Below are positions 59,095 to 64,000 of a stretch of 64,000 bases of DNA, in pieces. The notes beneath the pieces are model-generated. The model ran no database searches, was not told the origin of the DNA, and saw only the letters and a program-made list of their open reading frames with translations. A program made the position numbers and the translations under genes. This DNA comes from an uncultured Oscillospiraceae bacterium. Its GTDB lineage: Bacteria > Bacillota > Clostridia > Oscillospirales > Ruminococcaceae. The DNA lies in the NCBI GenBank assembly GCA_900539195.1, contig UQBC01000009.1, forward strand, positions 1 to 64,000. The letters run 5' to 3'. Every line of letters starts with the position of its first letter. Within the stretch, counting starts at the first letter, position 1.

Positions 59095-60573
59095 TCAGAA
59101 CTCTGATACTATCTCTCCGCCCGAGAGAAGTGCGTTCAGATTTTCAAGAAGTCTTGTAGCGTATACCTGTCTTACCTTGTAACGTACATCGCCGTTTACA
59201 ACTATAATGCAGGTTCTGTCGCTCTCACTCGAATAGAACTCGACTACATCGTTTTCCTTACCCTCTTCACGGTGATCATATGTGATACCGGCTATGAACT
59301 TGTTATCGTCTGTCAGGTCGTCAAGATATATCTGCTCTGCGTATGCCGACAGCAGATACTGATAGAATGCCTTGAACTTGGCTGAATCTACCTCCTTGCC
59401 TTCGTATGTGAAGCTCGACTTGTCAGCGTCGCCCGTAATAGTGAAATCATATGCCTTTCTGTCGCTGTCATAGATTGTTACACCGTCAAGATAATAGATA
59501 TAAGGTGTAAGGAACAGCTTATAAAGCATATTTTCGGGTGTTGCGGTAAGCCACGGCAGAGAGTCGGGAGAGAACACATATATTGCATCCTTGCCTGAGA
59601 GCATACCGTAGTAGCCCGTTATCGTCTTTATCTCTTCGCCTGTTTCATCGTTCTTTGTAACAGTGTAGACAGCAGAGCCTAAAGTGAGCTTGGTAACGGT
59701 TTCCTCGTTGCTTACCATAGTAACGGTGCAGTCGGGATCATCAAGACCCGCCTGCTTTTTCTGCTCGTCTGTGGGAGATACGGCAAACACATCTGAAGCC
59801 GATATTCCGAACAGACCGTAAATCACTTTCTTGTCAAGCTCATCATCGGCAAGTATGCCGTTGTGGCTGGACATTTCATACGCTACATAGGTAGAGGAGA
59901 ACTCCTTTTCGGTTTCCTCTGGCAGCTTGTCAAGAACTATATCCTTTTCAAGATCCTTGCGCTCGACACGCACTCTGTTTACGGTGTCGTTTTCAGAGTC
60001 GTAAGACGCTACCAAGGTTGACTTGTTGACATAGGACAGCTCATCATTCATAGCAAAGCTTACACCCGAATTTGACACAAGGTATACCGTATTGCTCTTA
60101 TCGGTCTTGACATACCATGAGTTTTCGCCCTCGTACTTGATGCCGACAAGACAGGTTATATCATCAGCCTTATTGTCCTTGAACGTCATCTTTATTGTCG
60201 CTGTAGGCTTGTCAAAGCCGTACTTTGCAAGGTCGGCTGCGTCTTCTTCAACTACCTGCTTTGCGCTCATGCCGCCTGCACTGCTCATTGCATTTGAATA
60301 TGAACTGCTGTTTGCAAGCGCCTCGGGGATAGAATCTATTCCCCACTTTTCCTTACCTAAACGGTTTATCGTATATTCGCCGCTCTCGTTGCTTATCGTG
60401 AGCGTTGAAATATCGTCGGTTTCGTAATCGGTTATGCTGACCGAGGTGTCGCTTGACGTGCCTGAATCGGCAGTATCGTCCTTCGGCTGTGTCAGCACAA
60501 GCGCAAGCGTTGCCGCACCGAGTACTGCCAGACCGATCACCGAACCGAGAATTATCTTTGTGTTTTTCTTCAT
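59095..60573 (-). CDS. DUF4340 family membrane-anchored protein
   Basis: This encodes 492 residues: an N-terminal signal anchor ('IILGSVIGLAVLGAATLALVL'), a Ser/Thr/Asp-rich linker, then repeated beta-rich modules. 'ISTLTISNESGEYTINRLGKEKWGI' and 'VEEDAADLAKYGFDKPTATIKMTF' are typical of DUF4340 domains ('..YGLDKP..' after each module). Such proteins accompany Gld-type ABC systems in many phyla. It is last of four genes on this strand (ATPase, permease, GldG-like, DUF4340), spaced by 10-25 bases, so it probably works outside the membrane with that transporter. Confidence 0.85.
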   Translation of the reverse strand: MKKNTKIILGSVIGLAVLGAATLALVLTQPKDDTADSGTSSDTSVSITDYETDDISTLTISNESGEYTINRLGKEKWGIDSIPEALANSSSYSNAMSSAGGMSAKQVVEEDAADLAKYGFDKPTATIKMTFKDNKADDITCLVGIKYEGENSWYVKTDKSNTVYLVSNSGVSFAMNDELSYVNKSTLVASYDSENDTVNRVRVERKDLEKDIVLDKLPEETEKEFSSTYVAYEMSSHNGILADDELDKKVIYGLFGISASDVFAVSPTDEQKKQAGLDDPDCTVTMVSNEETVTKLTLGSAVYTVTKNDETGEEIKTITGYYGMLSGKDAIYVFSPDSLPWLTATPENMLYKLFLTPYIYYLDGVTIYDSDRKAYDFTITGDADKSSFTYEGKEVDSAKFKAFYQYLLSAYAEQIYLDDLTDDNKFIAGITYDHREEGKENDVVEFYSSESDRTCIIVVNGDVRYKVRQVYATRLLENLNALLSGGEIVSEF

Positions 60574-60587
60574 TTCTGACCTTTCGC

Positions 60588-62174
60588 TTACTTATGCAGA
60601 CGTCTTACCCAGATGATTATACCGAATACTATCAGAAGTACGGGCAGAACAATTACAAATCCTACAACAAGACCGTTCTTCTGAGCGTCTGTTATCTCAA
60701 AGGTCGTTGTATCGTAAGACTTGGGAGTGAGTGTAATACCCTCTTCCTTATTACAGCTTACATTGAATATGTTCATTATAAACTGTGAGTTGTTTACAGA
60801 CGCTGTCTGTAAGAATGAGGTGTTGAGGAACTCCATACCGCCTATTGCCACTATACGACTTGAGAACGGTGTTGTGCCCTCAAATCTTGTCTTTACAGCC
60901 TGCATGATAACAGAATACTGTGTTCTTTTTGCATCGTTTTCGGGCGTCCAGTTGTCGCCGCTGTCCTGAGGCTTGATAACCGCACCGTCATATGTTTTGA
61001 GGAGCGACTGGATAGAGATATTACCGTTACCGCTCTGATCCTCCCACTTTGATGTTACAGCACTCATATTATAGCCGTGAACAGGCGAACTGTTTGTGAA
61101 TTTGCTGAAATCGGTATCCGGTACAGACAGTACCTGATATGTGTTCATACCGCTGTATGTGTAGTTTTCATCCGTCTGGTAAGTGATTCCCTTTTCAACC
61201 TTCAGACCCCACTGGTCAAGCAGACCGTCAAGATTCGGCGAATCACCGAGCTTGGGGTTGTTTACATAAACAAGGTTCTTACCGAATTTACCGCTGTTGT
61301 CAAGCCATGTGTCGAGCTTGTTTATATCTGCGACAGAATAGTCCTTGTCGGGACCGAACATAAATACAAAATCGTAGTCCTCGCTTATCTTGTCGGTAAG
61401 CGTAATGTTCACCGATTCGATAACATAGCTGTTTGTCTTGAGCAGATTCTGTAAAACAGTATTCTCTGTTTCTCCGTAGCCCGTTAAAACCGCAACCTTT
61501 ACGGGATCTGTATCGGTAACGTTCATAATAGCGGATACTACAGCCTGCTCTGCATTTGCTTCAACCTTTTCGGGCTGTTTCACGCCGTAATAGTTGAGAT
61601 ACTGTTCATTATAGGTTATGCTGAGGAAGTCCTCATATGTCAGGACCTTTACACGCTTTGTAGCCTTGCTCTCAACCATGATCTCGTTTGAGGTTATGGT
61701 TTCTGTATAGTTTGCTATAAAGCCGGGGTTTGATACTACATCGACATACTGTAATGTGATATTTGAATTTGCCGCTGCGATCTTCTTCAGTATCTCGTTT
61801 GTCTGATAATAGTAAGAACTTCCGCCCGTAAATGCGGATTCTTCGCTTGTTACCGTAATCGTGACCTCGTCTGTTACGGTTTTGAGATAATCTACCGTCG
61901 ACTGCTCAATGCTGTAAAGACCTGAGTCGGTAAGGTCAGCCGCCGGCATGAATCTGTCGCCGAGCAGTGTAATTATCACGTTTACAAGAACTACGGCAAC
62001 TATGAAGATGACTGTGAAAAGTATCGACAGTCCACCGTACTTCAGCTTCTTGTTCTTAAACGGATTTTTATGAGATTTCTTTGCTTTGGTGCTTTCGGTT
62101 TCGGCTTTGGCGGCTTCGTTCTTGCTGCCTGCCACTGTCTGCTTTACCTCAGCCTCTTCGTTTATTTTACTCAT
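60588..62174 (-). CDS. GldG-like auxiliary protein of ABC transporter
   Basis: This encodes 528 residues: a long cytoplasmic, Lys/Glu-rich N-terminus (~45 residues), a membrane helix ('GGLSILFTVIFIVAVVLVNVIITLL'), a large outer region typical of the ABC_transp_aux domain ('DLTDSGLYSIEQSTVDYLKT', 'VDVVSNPGFIANYTE', 'GYGETENTVLQNLL', 'DYDFVFMFGPDKDYSVADINKLDTWL') and a C-terminal helix ('GLVVGFVIVLPVLLIVFGIIIWV'). In Bacteroidetes GldG is needed for gliding; here, in a Firmicute, the role is unknown. Confidence 0.87.
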   Translation of the reverse strand: MSKINEEAEVKQTVAGSKNEAAKAETESTKAKKSHKNPFKNKKLKYGGLSILFTVIFIVAVVLVNVIITLLGDRFMPAADLTDSGLYSIEQSTVDYLKTVTDEVTITVTSEESAFTGGSSYYYQTNEILKKIAAANSNITLQYVDVVSNPGFIANYTETITSNEIMVESKATKRVKVLTYEDFLSITYNEQYLNYYGVKQPEKVEANAEQAVVSAIMNVTDTDPVKVAVLTGYGETENTVLQNLLKTNSYVIESVNITLTDKISEDYDFVFMFGPDKDYSVADINKLDTWLDNSGKFGKNLVYVNNPKLGDSPNLDGLLDQWGLKVEKGITYQTDENYTYSGMNTYQVLSVPDTDFSKFTNSSPVHGYNMSAVTSKWEDQSGNGNISIQSLLKTYDGAVIKPQDSGDNWTPENDAKRTQYSVIMQAVKTRFEGTTPFSSRIVAIGGMEFLNTSFLQTASVNNSQFIMNIFNVSCNKEEGITLTPKSYDTTTFEITDAQKNGLVVGFVIVLPVLLIVFGIIIWVRRLHK

Positions 62175-62199
62175 GCGTTTTCTCCTTTGTCGTAGTCAC

Positions 62200-62904
62200 T
62201 TATGCCCAACGGCGCTTTTCAAGCACTCTTACGGTTAAGAACAGGAAAATGAAGATAACGCTGACAAAGAATATCAGGCTTGAAAGACTGAATATTCCGT
62301 TTGTTATCTGCGAGTATCTCGAATATACCGAAATGCTCGAAAGCACGTCCTGTAAAAATCCTGTGGGAAGTGCGCTTGTAAGTGTGTTCATAAGCAGTAT
62401 CATAAGATTGATAAAGAAACTGCCTATTGCCGCTATCATCTGGTTTTCCGTAAGCGATGACACGAACAGACCGATAGAAACAAATATACCGCCGAGCAGT
62501 AACAGTCCTACCGTGTTGCCCCAGATGGGAAGCCATGAAACCTTGGCAAAGGTCGACATTACAAAGCCGTATACGGGCATGACCGCTACGCCTATCGCAA
62601 AAATCGCATATGCGGCAAGAAACTTGCCCATTACGATCGATAAAAGACTTACGGGAGCCGTCAGGGTAAGCTGGTCGGTCTTCTGCTTTTTATCTTCCGA
62701 CAAAAGTCGCATCGTAAGCAGAGGAACGAAAACCATAAGTACCATGAACATCATCAGGAATACGCTCGATATATCCGTTGAGCCTACAGACAGAGCAAAT
62801 ATATAGAAGAACAGTCCTGAAAATGCGTAGAAAATAGCAAGGAACACATAGCCGAGCGGCGATGTGAAATATGCTCTGAATTCTCTTTTAAATATTGCAA
62901 ACAT
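62200..62904 (-). CDS. ABC-2 type permease (GldF-like)
   Basis: This encodes 234 residues with six hydrophobic segments. It begins 'MFAIFKREFRAYFTSPLGYVFLAIFYAFSG', the typical ABC-2 export permease start, with 'MLVFVPLLTMRLLSEDKKQKTDQLTLTAPVSLLSIVMGKF' between helices 2 and 3. It lies between the ATPase and GldG-like genes. It likely forms the membrane channel of this system. Confidence 0.9.
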   Translation of the reverse strand: MFAIFKREFRAYFTSPLGYVFLAIFYAFSGLFFYIFALSVGSTDISSVFLMMFMVLMVFVPLLTMRLLSEDKKQKTDQLTLTAPVSLLSIVMGKFLAAYAIFAIGVAVMPVYGFVMSTFAKVSWLPIWGNTVGLLLLGGIFVSIGLFVSSLTENQMIAAIGSFFINLMILLMNTLTSALPTGFLQDVLSSISVYSRYSQITNGIFSLSSLIFFVSVIFIFLFLTVRVLEKRRWA

Positions 62905-62923
62905 TCTTATTCCGCCTTTCCGG

Positions 62924-63907
62924 TCACTTTGTAAGCTTCAGCTTGTCAATGCTGTCTGCCACGTTACCGTATATATCGCCTGTAGTAATCTTGAGGAATA
63001 CCTCTTCAAGAGTAAGCTCGCTCGACTTCATCATAAGCAGTGCGTAGTTTCTTGACGCAAGACGCTTTGAAACCTCACGGCGGATATCCGTACCGGGCTT
63101 TGCGTTTAAGAAGTACTCGCTGACGCCCTCTTCAACATTCTCCCTGTTGACAAATACCTCGTCCATACCGGGAATAGATGAAAGGAGCTTCTTTACGTCA
63201 GCGGGAGCGCCCTCGCAACGTATAACAAGCTTGTGGTCTGCGGACATATTTCTTGCAAGGTTGTCTGCGCTGTCGTTAGCAACGACCTTGCCTCTGTTGA
63301 TGATAACTATCTTATCGCATACCGCCTGTATCTCGGGGAGTATGTGACTTGAGAGGATAACCGTATGATTCTTGCCGAGCTTCTTTATAAGAGCTCTTAT
63401 CTCGATTATCTGCTTGGGGTCAAGTCCGACCGTAGGCTCGTCAAGTATTAGCACGGGGGGATTTCCGACAAGCGCCTGTGCAAGACCTACACGCTGTTTG
63501 TATCCCTTTGAAAGATTCTTGATAACACGATCCTTGACATCGGTTATCTTTACAAGGTTGCAGATCTCCTTTAAATGAGAGTTGATCGGCAGCTTGCACT
63601 TTTTCAGTCCGTATACGAACTTAAGGTATTCCATTACCGTCATATCAAGATATAACGGAGGCTGTTCGGGAAGATAACCTATCATTTGCTTAGCTTTTAC
63701 AGGCTCTTCAAGAATGTCTATACCGTTTATCTTTGCCTCGCCTTCGGTTGAGGAAAGGTAACCGGTAAGGATATTCATAGTAGTTGATTTTCCTGCACCG
63801 TTAGGTCCGAGAAAGCCGAGTATCTCGCTTTCTTCGGCAGTGAAAGAAATGTTGCTGACCGCTGTTTTAGAGCCGTAACGCTTAGTCAGATTCTTTACTT
63901 CTATCAT
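62924..63907 (-). CDS. ABC transporter ATP-binding protein (GldA-like)
   Basis: About 327 residues from the ATG at 63907 (AAGGAGCAG upstream; the frame is open to 63955). Walker A 'GPNGAGKSTTMNILTGYL', Q-loop 'GYLPEQPPLYLDMTVMEYLKF', signature 'LSKGYKQRVGLAQALVG', Walker B 'VLILDEPTVGLDP' and 'LSSHILPEI' are all present. The C-terminal ~100 residues form the extra domain seen in DrrA/GldA-type ATPases. First gene of the four-gene Gld-like unit. Confidence 0.93.
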   Translation of the reverse strand: MIEVKNLTKRYGSKTAVSNISFTAEESEILGFLGPNGAGKSTTMNILTGYLSSTEGEAKINGIDILEEPVKAKQMIGYLPEQPPLYLDMTVMEYLKFVYGLKKCKLPINSHLKEICNLVKITDVKDRVIKNLSKGYKQRVGLAQALVGNPPVLILDEPTVGLDPKQIIEIRALIKKLGKNHTVILSSHILPEIQAVCDKIVIINRGKVVANDSADNLARNMSADHKLVIRCEGAPADVKKLLSSIPGMDEVFVNRENVEEGVSEYFLNAKPGTDIRREVSKRLASRNYALLMMKSSELTLEEVFLKITTGDIYGNVADSIDKLKLTK

Positions 63908-63979
63908 TTTCTGCTCCTTAAAATGAAGTATCCTGCAAGGCACACTGCCCTGCACGCATCTGCTATAATTTTAACTTGT

Positions 63980-63994
63980 ACAGGTGAAACCTGT
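63980..63994. promoter_or_regulatory. Small palindrome upstream of the Gld-like operon
   Basis: ACAGGT-GAA-ACCTGT is a perfect inverted repeat 73 bases before the ATPase start, possibly an operator. The promoter itself may lie partly beyond the window end. Confidence 0.35.
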
Positions 63995-64000
63995 GTGACA

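Overview
The window looks like chromosomal DNA of a spore-forming, low-to-moderate GC Gram-positive anaerobe of the Clostridia, most likely an Oscillospiraceae/Ruminococcaceae relative such as the [Eubacterium] siraeum or Ruminococcus group. The species guess is inference. It rests on an intact pro-sigma-K gene, a spoVAC-spoVAD-spoVAE cluster, pyruvate phosphate dikinase, an archaeal-type phosphoglycerate mutase, many small lipoproteins, and near-consensus TTGACA-17-TATAAT promoters. No rRNA, tRNA, CRISPR array, transposase or integrase was seen.

Layout. 0-5 kb: a cluster of lipoproteins and unknown proteins with duplicated GC-rich leader hairpins and similar promoters, ending in a small membrane protein. 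5.5-17 kb: housekeeping (DacF-type carboxypeptidase, Pgi, a P-loop protein, RpmF, then a DUF512 radical SAM protein, a secreted protein, Der, PlsY and GpsA, then PutP). 17-20.6 kb: sporulation genes (sigK, spoVA), with a thiazoline-carboxylate hydrolase gene that has an unusually palindromic promoter. 20.8-33 kb: ApgM, two ECF sigma/membrane-partner pairs, dCMP deaminase, a phosphoesterase, a glycosyltransferase, an amino acid ABC importer, PpdK, and the ruins of a flavodoxin-like gene. 33-48.6 kb: RfbB, Glf, aspartate kinase followed by a 113-bp tandem repeat, then a co-directional run of an MptE-like protein, ThyA, an exonuclease, an acetylesterase, MalQ, Pth, Mfd, a membrane protein and a shikimate kinase-like protein. 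48.7-56 kb (minus strand): a two-ABC-subunit exporter with a DUF1854 protein, plus a hydrolase, interrupted by an AT-rich nuclease gene. 56-64 kb: an aminotransferase, a zinc-ribbon membrane protein, dispersed repeats, and a Gld-like ABC system.

The strongest candidate for something undescribed is at 49.4-51.2 kb. An AT-rich gene predicted to fuse a DEDDh exonuclease to a PD-(D/E)XK nuclease sits between two copies of the last ~200 bp of an ABC exporter gene, and its stop codon falls on the junction. This looks like a gene gain that repaired its target gene. Other notable items are a near-identical 49-bp promoter-like block in front of an ECF sigma operon and a secreted protein gene (a probable regulon), two copies of a dispersed hairpin-rich element, one of them bracketed by a duplicated terminator, and a metallophosphoesterase whose expected start codon reads ACG.

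All calls come from reading the sequence and recalled family motifs. No database search was run.
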